NCBI GenBank assembly: GCA_020809705.1
Contig: CP085828.1
Coordinates: 6,014,001 to 6,078,000 of the forward strand
Length of the DNA stretch: 64,000 nucleotides
From: Calonectria ilicicola
Lineage: Eukaryota; Ascomycota; Sordariomycetes; Hypocreales; Nectriaceae
Direction: 5' to 3'
Shown: piece after piece, positions 55,710 through 64,000 of the stretch
How positions within the stretch are numbered: the stretch's first letter is position 1
Layout: each line of letters starts with the position of its first letter
Made by a program: the position numbers and the translations under genes
The notes under the pieces: model-generated
Database searches by the model: none
Seen by the model: the letters and a program-made list of their open reading frames with translations, nothing else
Told to the model about the DNA's origin: nothing

Positions 55710-56486
55710 CTATCCGCATAGCGAGAGGCGCACTAAGGTAGCATTGCCTGGTCCTGGCCGTAGGGTTGTATAAACATATGGGTCTAGGCCAGTATGCATG
55801 AACAGAATATCATCGCTATTTTCCTCGGAAGTGCAGGTTAGGAAGCCGCCTGTAACGCGTTTGCAGGTTGTGTAATGTAGGTTGCTAGAGGTCTCAATGG
55901 TAGTAGCAATTTCCCAAGTAGCGAGATATCCAGTGGTGTGACTCAAGGGATTCTGGTTCGCCAACCAGTATGTCTCCTTGGTACCATCGAGACCAGGTGT
56001 GAGTGTAATGAACACGCGGTCCGTTTGCGGATCTATATAGTATGACACACCATTAGCCGCGGGGTACTGGGTGTCATCGTCGGAGTAGCTCAAGATAAAA
56101 TAAGAGCTTTGCTCGATCAGTTTTAGCCTGTAAGAGTCGCCGGTAGAAATTTCGGTGAGACCGATACAGGGGAATTCGGTGGGTGAGGGTGTAGGTGTGG
56201 ATGCAGGAAATGTGGTAGTTGTTGGTGAGTCGTCCGTGTCAGGCGGGGTTGTCTGCAAGTCCGTCACAGCCGACAAAGTCGGCTCAGGTTCTGCCTTCAT
56301 CGTAGATGAAGTCACGTCCAATGACAGGGATGGTGTGAATGGAGGCACTATTATGCAGGCTGGTCGATGTCTAGGGTTTGGCGAAGGTGGGCAATAGAAC
56401 TGTAGCGCTTTGACCTGATTTAAGAGCAAGTTGAAGAAAATACTGAATGGGAAGAGGGGAGAGAGAAAGGCGCGCATGTTGGGCAA
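55710..56486 (-). CDS. Secreted Ser/Thr/Pro-rich protein, unknown function, 258 aa
   Basis: Single exon; ATG at 56486 with a second at 56477 just inside. The first ~28 residues form a signal peptide (hydrophobic core AFLSPLFPFSIFFNLLL, likely cleaved near VKA). A Ser/Thr/Pro-rich linker (about residues 45-105, with TTTTFPASTPTPSPT) would be heavily O-glycosylated. The C-terminal ~150 residues look globular (FILSYSDDDTQYPAANGVSYY, GYLATWEIATTI) and carry several cysteines. No GPI-type hydrophobic tail is obvious. I do not recognise the domain. It is convergent with the Nudix gene, 81 bp apart. It could be a wall-associated or effector-like protein; that is inference. Confidence 0.68.
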   Translation of the reverse strand: MPNMRAFLSPLFPFSIFFNLLLNQVKALQFYCPPSPNPRHRPACIIVPPFTPSLSLDVTSSTMKAEPEPTLSAVTDLQTTPPDTDDSPTTTTFPASTPTPSPTEFPCIGLTEISTGDSYRLKLIEQSSYFILSYSDDDTQYPAANGVSYYIDPQTDRVFITLTPGLDGTKETYWLANQNPLSHTTGYLATWEIATTIETSSNLHYTTCKRVTGGFLTCTSEENSDDILFMHTGLDPYVYTTLRPGPGNATLVRLSLCG

Positions 56487-58125
56487 GTGGTGATCGATAG
56501 GTGGGCTACGGCTATGATAATAGGAAAAAATACACAGAAATACAGACAGAGGGGTAAATAACTTGCAACGTCACAAGAATATGTGCTTTGAAGAGTGCGA
56601 CAATCCGCATTTCATAGTGCGGCTTCTGCTAAGCCTTATTATATCGACATTGCCAAAGTCAATATGGCGCAATTTCGGCAGTATTGAAATCGGCCCTATG
56701 CGGTAGAAAATATAGGCGGAGTCTATGTATGTCATATAACCTTGAGTTAAATTGTGGAAAGCCCGAAATCACTAACTCTGCTTGAATCGGTCTGTATAAA
56801 GTAATCAACAGCACGGTACGCATAGTATAATTAATAACATGCCTCCTCCAAATGCCGGTATGCTTTCCTGATCTGTTAAATTGTGTATAATAGCATTGTA
56901 TAAAGTCCTACGCAATAGAAAAGTTACGAACCCTTCGCTCCCAAAGGTTATGCAGCCTGTTGGCGATATTGAGGCGGACCGGGGCCGAACGGGCACAACA
57001 CTAGGGAGCTGAAGGCCAAGCTAAATGCCATGTGCAGGCTTGGTTAGCAATGGCCATTGCCTGCGGTTATGAGTCTCACCAAGACAGCATCCAGGCACAT
57101 ACGACCATAGCTCTCAGAAAATACGGGATCCCGTCCGCTCTCCCATAGTCAAGCTGAGAAGCGGTGAATTAGTACTCGGGTCGGTGACGACCGGGGAATC
57201 CTCGCTGTTGTATGTTCTTTTCCCCCGATTCCATATTTTTGCCTCCGGCTCTTGAACCTTCAAAACACATAGTGTTTGTAGAGGCAGTGAGGCTGGCCAT
57301 TTTGTTCGTCATCTCCATCCAAAGGTGGTCCGGCCACAGTAAAGCGGGATGATATCGTCAAGAGTCTCTCTCTGAGTGATGATGGATTTTTCAGTGGGTC
57401 CCTTGATAGAAAAACGGAATGCAAGAATGAAATACTCGCTTAGGTTATCTCGTGCAACATGTGTTAGGGATCCCAATGGCGAGTCCAGTCATGATCTTTG
57501 TTCATATTGAAGGTTTCCATTGAAATGGGGAGAAATCGAACGCTGCACAAACCACACACACAGCCCAAAAGGTCGGATTTCTTGGCTGTTTTGCTGTAGT
57601 CGGAAGAGAAGGCTTGAGGCGGGCTAGCAGCCTATGGGGAGGGAAATAAATAGAATCTAATGCAAATAAAATTAAATAAAAATCATGAACATCACTAAAG
57701 CAAGCAGATAGAACAATCCCTCAAAAAGGAAGCCTTGAGATAGCTATAAAAACTGTTGATTGGGGTGGGTTGTTGTCTTCCTCTGGTGTTGAGACTGGAA
57801 GCTCTTTATCACTAGGACCGGTGTTGCAGCCGGACTAACTAATCTCCCGACCGAAGCTAATTTTTCAAAAGGTTGAGGGTTCGAACCCACGGTCCCCGTC
57901 ACACCATGTTTGATGATTTAATTATATCATGAGCTCATAACCCGTCTTTTTCGTGTATAGGTTCTTTTCTCTCTAGTCTAATCACTAATCTCAACATCCA
58001 AATGTTGGACTCCCCATTCTCTCGCATTATCACCTCCTATTCATGTAATAGCACACTCTCGTAATTTGATCATTCTGAAGTATCCGCAAGAAACCACATG
58101 ACAATAATTATCTTCAGCTCCAGTA
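56487..58125. other. 1.6 kb gene-free, AT-rich interval
   Basis: The right-hand end of the secreted-protein gene's promoter lies here. Apart from a degenerate tRNA-like sequence at 57815-57896, listed separately, I see nothing coding or repeated. Confidence 0.45.
57815..57896 (+). pseudogene. Degenerate tRNA-like sequence
   Basis: GGACCG at 57815 can pair with CGGTCC at 57890-57895, an 81-nt span. A tRNA-like TGTTGCAGCCGGACTAACTA resembles a D arm/A box, and GGTTGAGGGTTCGAACCC contains a B box. The T stem pairs badly and no anticodon stem-loop of normal form can be drawn. This looks like a decayed tRNA gene or a tRNA-derived element. Low confidence. Confidence 0.3.
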
Positions 58126-61100
58126 TCAGCGCTTTGCTACTCGCCGTTGCCTCTGTATTTTAGCGCGTTCTTCCATATATGCCTGGGTCTTTGCACTTAG
58201 CCCGTCAGCCAGCTCGAGAGGCATCCTATGATCAAAGTCCAGCGCCGCAAGGTCGGCATCAGCGTCGACGAGCACATCAACAACGGCACTGTGGCCACCT
58301 AGGCAGGCTACATGCATCGGCGTGCGGCCTAGGTCGTCGTCGGCGTTGACATAGGCGACACGGGCGAGTGTACGAACGGTTGTTTCGTGGCCCTTCCTGG
58401 CGGCGAGATGGAGCGGCGTCGAGCCGTCGCGCAGGCGGGCTCGGTCGGGATTGGCCTTGTGTCGTAGCAACAGCTCCACTGTCTCAGCGTGTCCATTCTC
58501 TGCCACCTCGTGTAGACACGTCTCCTGCTTATCCGCAATGGCATTTACTTCTGAGCCTGCCTCTATGAGGCATTGGGTGATCTGAACATGACCTAGTTTC
58601 GCAGCCAACGAGAGCACGTTGTGGAATGAATAATGAACCGCATGGAGCGGCATCTCGGGGACTTTGGCGAGCAGCAGCTTTACCATATCTATGTTTCCGC
58701 CTTCCACGGCCTGCATCAGTGTGGTGCTGGATACGCTGAGCTTCTCCTCGTCAAACGTCCGCAGACCTGAAACCACATCTTTCTCAAGCTTCTGCCGGTT
58801 CTCCAGAATGTCCCACTTGGCAGGATCGGGTCCCCAGAACTGGTCGTCGAGATTCTTTACTAATCCCTTCGCGTTGACAAGCGCAGCCAGGAAACTCTGC
58901 TCACTACAGGCCTCATCTGAAGGCCATGTTGGAAAACTCTCCTTACATTTTTCTATGGCGACTTTGACCTGGCTGGGGAGTTGATCTAGAAGCAGCTCTA
59001 CGATCTCGAGATGGCCTTTCCTAGCAGCTAGATGTTGTGCCATTCGGCGGTGCTTATCAGTGCGATAGATGATGGATCCAGCTCGGATGAGCTGCTGTAC
59101 AGCTCTGAAGTGACCTTTGTCGGATGCCAGAGAAAGTGCCGTCCGTTCTTCATTATCTCGAATGTCGACCACGGCCACATCCTGAACATGTGATAGCAGT
59201 TCTTCCAGTGCATCGACATCCCCTCGCTCCGCTGCCAGATAGAGTGCTGTCCTTTAGTCATTGTCTTGCGCAGAAATCAGCCCCTTTCCTCTCTCCGTCT
59301 CTAGAAGTGCTCGGACGATCAGAGCAGAGCCGCTGAGAGCTGCAGCGTGCAGCGGAGTGCGTTTGTCAAGGCTCGCTATAAGCTCAGCATTTGCGGCAAT
59401 AAGAATATGGGTGGCCGTTATGTTACCCGCTTCGGCAGCAAGGTAAAGGGGCACCCTGTTCCGCGCATCTGCAGCATTGACGTCGGAGTTTGCCATGATT
59501 AGCGCTTCTGCGATCCCTTTGAGTAACTGGTGCAGAATCGTCTGGTAGAACTTCTCCAGTGAATGGAGATCCTTGGAGTCTTCGTTCTTGGCGTCAAAGA
59601 AGAAATACATGACGTTGTTCTTTTGCTTATTTCGAAGATGGCCATAAATCCACTTCACTCCAATCAGCCGGCAAACGATAAAGAAGGATTAATTTTGCCA
59701 GTATTCAAGCCACGACTTACCTGAGCAATATAAGTTTTCCCTGACCCAGGATTACCAAGAATCCAGAGAAGGTTGGTTTTTGAACCCCATTTTCGGAATT
59801 CATCCTCATCGGCTATCCACTCGCAAGTGCCGGGAGTGAGATTTCGTTTTCGATTCTCCAGAGTGCTCGTAAAACTACACGCCTCAAGACTTTTGAGCAG
59901 TTCCAATTCATTGGCATCTAACTATCTCAGTTCATTTCGTATCCTTGCAATAGATATTATATCGAAGCATAGAAAGGGACTACGAACCATAGACATCTTT
60001 CTCCTCTTCCATTTTGTCTACACTTTGCTGTCAATAGCGCCCCTTGTGAGGTCAGAATGAGAAGGGATTGGCTTACCAGTCCAAGCATTAAACATCTCGA
60101 TCATTTTATCTTTAACGGAAATGTAGCTCGCATCCTTCCGGCTACTGTACTTGTTTAGATCAAAGTGGTTGGTATCTAACGCCCCCCATTCTTGCCCACG
60201 GCGGGTGCCTGAGCTTCGTGTGACAACCTGTGAAGGTCTCCTATTAGTCCCACCAAGAGTTAAAGTTGCCGTGTTTAGAGTGCTCTGACCATCTCAAATT
60301 GCATTCCCAAAACTCGGTTGGGCACAGTCTCGTGATAGTCAAACGAAAGGTCACGGTAATATTTCATAAAATTGTCCTCTAGTTCCTCCGTCTCCTTGGA
60401 TCCCGGGTCCATATAGCCGAGCAACAGGGGATTTGCACCATCCCAGTAGCTGAACAGACAATATAGCTTCCCCAGGATGGAGTAACTGGAGCCCGCATGA
60501 GGTGTGCCTAAGAAGATGGCACCAGCAAGGCTATTTGTCAGGCGCTCGTGTCTTTCTTTCGTGTTGGAATCGGTGGTAGCTCCTTTCGCGAGGACTAAGG
60601 CCTGTTTCAAGAGGGAGTTAGATAAATTTTGGAAACAATAGCGTTGGAAAGCATGAAGAAGGTTGAAGGCACTGACTTGCTCGATTAATAGTCCACCGAA
60701 ACTGTGGCCGATCAAGATTAAGGGACGATCTCTTGACTATTCTCTCATAAGTTGCGTTAGTGTCTTAGACCTGTATGGTTCAGTTGGGCATTTGCTTCTG
60801 AGTCTTGCCTTATCTGTTGCACGTCGGCCTTCGAGGGCGCTGAGAAGCTGCCTTCCGTGATCAGGTAGATTCTTTGCAAGGGCTTGGGACCCCCAACTGG
60901 AGTTATGGCGGAAAGTCATAATGCGAGCCTTTGGAAAGTCTAGGCGGAGAAAGTCTCGCAGCCAGAGCTTTCCGGAACTTTTATGCGTCCAAGTCGTCTC
61001 GACTGATGATCCCAGTCCATGGACTGCAACAATGCTGCGGTAGATTTTGTGAGCCACCTGGCGGACGTCTGACGAGGGGACAGGTTTTTTTTTTCCTTTA

Positions 61101-61494
61101 AAACTTACTCTAATTCGGCGTCATCTCCTGGATCGTGAAGGACGTTTATCGGATCTGGATTTGTGAGAGTTCGGACCAGCCTACCCGGTTCCGGGTCTCT
61201 GGTATTCTTTGGGGGTGGGCTCTTCTTCCGCGAATATAGGCGACACTTGAGTAAAATCTTCCGTGCAGTAGTAGCGAGTGGCGATCGAAGGGGGGACATA
61301 GCAAGTGCCATACACGCGAGAAAAATAGATATGATCCTTCCCCATCGCGAGCGTGGAGGGGAAACAACCCATGCTGTTGGAGCGCCAATAGCCACGAACA
61401 GAAAGTTCCAAAAAGACGGCCGGTCAAGACGGATAGACCGAGAAATGAGGAGTAGCACCAAGAATGGCAGGTACTTCCGGTCTATGGTCGCCAT
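58126..61494 (-). pseudogene. NLR-like gene (TM, alpha/beta hydrolase, NACHT, ankyrin), broken
   Basis: Minus-strand exons can be followed: 61494-61109, 61034-60677, 60601-60290, 60227-60077, then 59917-59721 and about 59654-58126. The N-terminus has two membrane-like segments (FLVLLLISRSI, IISIFLACMALAM). DIVAVHGLGSS, LWLRDFL and KARIMTF, then GHSFGGLL, form an alpha/beta-hydrolase (DUF676-like) effector domain. A NACHT P-loop, GNPGSGKT, follows. Then about ten ankyrin repeats (NRVPLYLAAEAGN, KRTPLHAAALSG, STPLHLAARKGH, RTPMHVACLGGHS). Breaks: TAG at 60739-60737 inside the hydrolase just before RDRPLILIGHSFGG; TAA at 59256-59254 inside an ankyrin repeat between SAQDND and RTALYLAAERGD. No in-frame junction was found between 60077 and 59917. 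Only ~45 residues separate the P-loop from the first ankyrin, so Walker B and the rest of NACHT are missing. Fungal NLRs of this build act in non-self recognition; this copy looks inactive. Confidence 0.82.
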
Positions 61495-62100
61495 AATTAA
61501 TTTCGATTTTCATGGTTCTTTGGTTCATAGATCGGCGCTGTGGTGTCTGTTGCCGGTGCAACATATTTGTGATGCTAAAGGGATTTCCGATCCTAGCCAT
61601 GCAGTCTTTCTTACTTGAGGGCTCAACCACCCAGGATCCCTGCAGGTATCGGCCAGCTGATTTCTCCTGCTCTTCCTTATCATCCTCCAAGACTGACCAC
61701 ATAATTCTCCGTCCCAATAAAGTCTATTATTTGCTTGTTGGGCCGCCTCATTGACTAGCCACCAATAGAAACCTAGCCTTGAGAAAGCCACGCATTTTAG
61801 CTGCGCAAATGTGCTGATAGGCAAGCCAATGATAGCAGGGACTTAGGAAAGAATACATTCGAGCCGTGTCTGGTATTGGCCAGTTTCATGGCGGTCCCTA
61901 TCAGTTGGTGTTCAGGTGATACGATATGACACCCAAAGCCCGCCGAATGGCGCTCATGAGGTTGAAAAAAAGAAAAGCCGTGACCCACCAGACACCCTTG
62001 CAGGTTTGAGGATGCATTGGTACAAAAAAAGCGACCATTTCGGTCCAGGTCAGGCCGCATTCATTTTACAACTATAGCCCAAGGGCAATCTGTCGACGAA
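61495..62100. other. Divergent promoter region between the NLR relic and DUF6601 gene
   Basis: 606 bp between two outward-facing starts. Overlapping minus-strand frames here (up to 99 codons) show no family resemblance. No motif recognised. Confidence 0.45.
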
Positions 62101-63150
62101 ATGACCCAGCCTCCCTTCGGCGCCGATGAAGAGCTCTGTAGTGGCCTGGAAGTGGTCACTCTGGGTGAGGTTGATGTTATTAGAAGAACTGCCAAGCCGG
62201 ATCGACAAGACAAGTCAGACTTCCCGAGGAAAGACTGCTTGCCGGGCGAGCCTCGCATCCTACTAGATGGCGCAACAATTGGAGCACATCTGGAGGAAGA
62301 TCTAATGACCAGAGACCTCGACACACTATCACCACATCTCTGGCTTGTTGCAACGCAAAATAGTGCTCACATCTCGTCCTTGACGCATCAGATCGTCCGA
62401 GGCCGTGAGATCGTTGTTACGGAGAAGGCTGAGCTGCATCTGGTCTGGTACTATGACCGCATCTTCATAAAGCCGTTGCCCAAGTACCTCCTCTCGTACG
62501 CGTTCTGGAACTTCTACTTCATCTCTCCACGTTCGCCTATTCAGGAACCCCTGCGCAGTGAACTGAAAAGGGCAGCCCTCGGCTTTCTCCGGACATACGC
62601 CTACTTGGTGCGGCGACGGTCCGACTTTGATACCGCCATGAGTGAGAATCATCGTCTCCTCCCAAAGCAGACAAAGTACTCCAGCTTTGTCACCTTGATC
62701 AGATCAGTAGAAGGAATTGACGACGAAATGGTCTCCCAGCGCTATCACTATGGTGATCTACGCCTCTCACGGCTGAACTTCTGGGCCAAAATCTTCCTCT
62801 TCCGCTTCACCTATCACAAGCTCGAGGGCCAGTACGGTCCCTACTTTGCCCGCTTCTATGGGCCCATCCTCTTCCTTTTCAGCATCTTTTCTGTATTGTT
62901 AAGTACCATGCAGGTCGTCTTGGCTGTTATACCGCTTACTGACGACTTGAACAAGTCGTGGCTTGACTTCGCAAAACTTTCTCGGGGATTCTCGGTCTTC
63001 ACTTTGTTCATCATCGCTCTCATGATATTCTTCCCCTTGGTTTCTATTCTGAGCTTATCATTTAGAGAACTCATCTTCGCTTTGAAAGATTTGTATAAAA
63101 AAAGGCAGGCGAGAAGGGTTGCAAATAAACAAGAGAGTAGCATACTGTAA
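62101..63150 (+). CDS. DUF6601 family membrane protein, 349 aa
   Basis: Single exon. The frame is open from a TTG at 62017, but the first ATG is 62101 (MTQPPFGADEE), chosen as the start. The core PHLWLVATQNSAHISSLTHQ, GREIVVTEKAELHLVWYYDR and IFIKPLPKYLLSYAFWNFYF is what I know as the fungal DUF6601 signature. Two C-terminal transmembrane helices are evident near residues 254-278 and 298-320, with RYHYGDLRLSRLN and YGPYFARFY before the first. The C-terminus is a basic cytosolic tail. Function of the family is unknown. Members are Pezizomycotina-specific and frequent in accessory regions, as I recall. It is divergent from the NLR relic and upstream of a HET gene on the same strand, a suggestive but unproven context. 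Confidence 0.85.
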   Translation: MTQPPFGADEELCSGLEVVTLGEVDVIRRTAKPDRQDKSDFPRKDCLPGEPRILLDGATIGAHLEEDLMTRDLDTLSPHLWLVATQNSAHISSLTHQIVRGREIVVTEKAELHLVWYYDRIFIKPLPKYLLSYAFWNFYFISPRSPIQEPLRSELKRAALGFLRTYAYLVRRRSDFDTAMSENHRLLPKQTKYSSFVTLIRSVEGIDDEMVSQRYHYGDLRLSRLNFWAKIFLFRFTYHKLEGQYGPYFARFYGPILFLFSIFSVLLSTMQVVLAVIPLTDDLNKSWLDFAKLSRGFSVFTLFIIALMIFFPLVSILSLSFRELIFALKDLYKKRQARRVANKQESSIL

Positions 63151-63742
63151 TCAATATTCCCTAAATACATAATGTGTAAAATAAACATGGATGGCCTATT
63201 TGAGAATCTCCGCGTGATTAGTGCAATACTTAAATAAGCCTCCCGCTAGTTGCCAACTCAAATGTATAATGAGTACCACACTCGGCCCAACCCTCAATTA
63301 CTTTCTTAGAAGTCATAGTGGCTGCTCCACTCTCAGTTTAAAGCCACGCAAGCTCCATGCCAAGGATTTTATTATATCCAATAAGGCTACATGTAAAAGC
63401 AATCTGACCACCTAACAGAAATCGCCGTTTGCCACATTTGGAGGTGTTTACTCATACGACCATAGCTTATGTAATGATTCTGATCCTAGCTCTGACTGGT
63501 CTCTGCCATGGCCCACGTGCCTTCATGTGGACCACACCATAATTAGCCGGTACCGTCATGTTGTGTAGAAAATATGACATCTTGTGTCGTCAGTGGCTGC
63601 TTATTTTTGTGCAGATATTTGCGCAATTTAGTTAAAGGACTAGATTAAGGAATTAGTCGGAGATTTTTCCTCTTCAACTACCCGCCTACCTGGTCATTTA
63701 TCGTTGAGAGCATAAACGGTACCGAGAACGATCATAGATATA
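63151..63742. other. Intergenic gap before the terminal HET gene
   Basis: 592 bp holding the DUF6601 3' UTR and the promoter of the next gene. No element recognised. Confidence 0.45.
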
Positions 63743-64000
63743 ATGGATCAAAGCTGGGGGCGTGAGCCAATGGAGCCGCGGTCTCGAGGCCTTGGTTTCC
63801 GTACAAGATTGAAACCATTTATTCCCTATATCGACAAACCTTCTTCATTTTGGAGCACGGCCGCGGAATTGAGGCCACAGATACGCCTTCCGTTGGCCAA
63901 GAGTGAGATGGTTGACGTCATTCGCAGCTGGCTGCAAGCCTGCGATAAAGGACACCGCAAATGCTGCCACATTCCACCCAACATCACATTGGCAAGGTCC
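63743..64000 (+). CDS. N-terminal part of a HET-type protein (3' truncated by window)
   Basis: An ATG at 63743 opens 86 codons that run off the right edge. The first ~55 residues are basic and poorly structured. Then comes MVDVIRSWLQACDKGHRKCC followed by a short loop. A W-L-x2-C-x3-H-x2-C pattern of this kind is the usual N-terminal lead-in of fungal HET-domain proteins, ahead of the PTRLIDV-like and YxALSYxWG blocks that would lie beyond the window. The call rests on that motif and on the HET-rich neighbourhood. The HET domain itself is not visible. Confidence 0.65.
   Translation, partial: MDQSWGREPMEPRSRGLGFRTRLKPFIPYIDKPSSFWSTAAELRPQIRLPLAKSEMVDVIRSWLQACDKGHRKCCHIPPNITLARS

Overview
This is a 64 kb stretch of nuclear DNA from a filamentous ascomycete, most likely a Sordariomycete and perhaps Hypocreales. 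Three things point there: short 53-90 nt introns with GTAAGT-type donors and CTAAC-like branch points, Pezizomycotina-specific families (HET, DUF6601, HAM1-like, PX-associated), and a mix of GC-balanced coding blocks with AT-rich gene-free blocks. The order is inferred from the look of the proteins, without a tree. Fifteen gene models look intact, two more are cut by the window edges, two protein genes are decayed, and there is one tRNA gene.

Left part (1-23.7 kb). The C-terminus of an FMP27/Hobbit bridge-like lipid-transfer protein runs in from the left edge. After about 4 kb of non-coding, microsatellite-rich DNA comes a conserved Ser/Pro-rich fungal protein on the minus strand. About 8 kb without a supportable gene follows, AT-rich in its second half. 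Then come a secreted AA9 lytic polysaccharide monooxygenase, a three-exon CorA-like membrane protein that lacks the GMN signature, a decayed TPR gene, the COP9 signalosome protease subunit CSN5, and a convergent alpha/beta hydrolase.

Middle part (23.7-48.3 kb). A 4.4 kb gene-poor zone holds an intron-containing tRNA-Gly(GCC) and a small repeat family in direct and inverted orientation. A housekeeping block follows: a HAM1-like protein, a PX-associated protein with a polyglutamine tract, an orphan 481-residue protein, ribosomal protein eS19, a ZIP zinc transporter, and Mdm10. Mdm10 belongs to the ERMES tether and carries an unusual Lys/Glu/Gly repeat insert. Beyond 3.4 kb of AT-rich DNA lies a four-exon multi-pass membrane protein.

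Right part (48.3-64 kb). This looks like an accessory, allorecognition-type region. It holds a full HET-domain gene, a Nudix hydrolase, a Ser/Thr/Pro-rich secreted protein, and an NLR-like gene (transmembrane segment, alpha/beta hydrolase, NACHT, ankyrin repeats). The NLR gene is broken by two in-frame stops and appears to have lost most of its NACHT domain. A DUF6601 membrane protein is transcribed divergently from it, and a second HET gene is cut by the right edge. Two HET genes, an NLR relic and a DUF6601 gene within about 11 kb form the most interesting neighbourhood here. I did not find a system I could defend as wholly new.

All splice junctions were worked out by eye from frame, donor/acceptor and family continuity. 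They are models, not transcript-confirmed.
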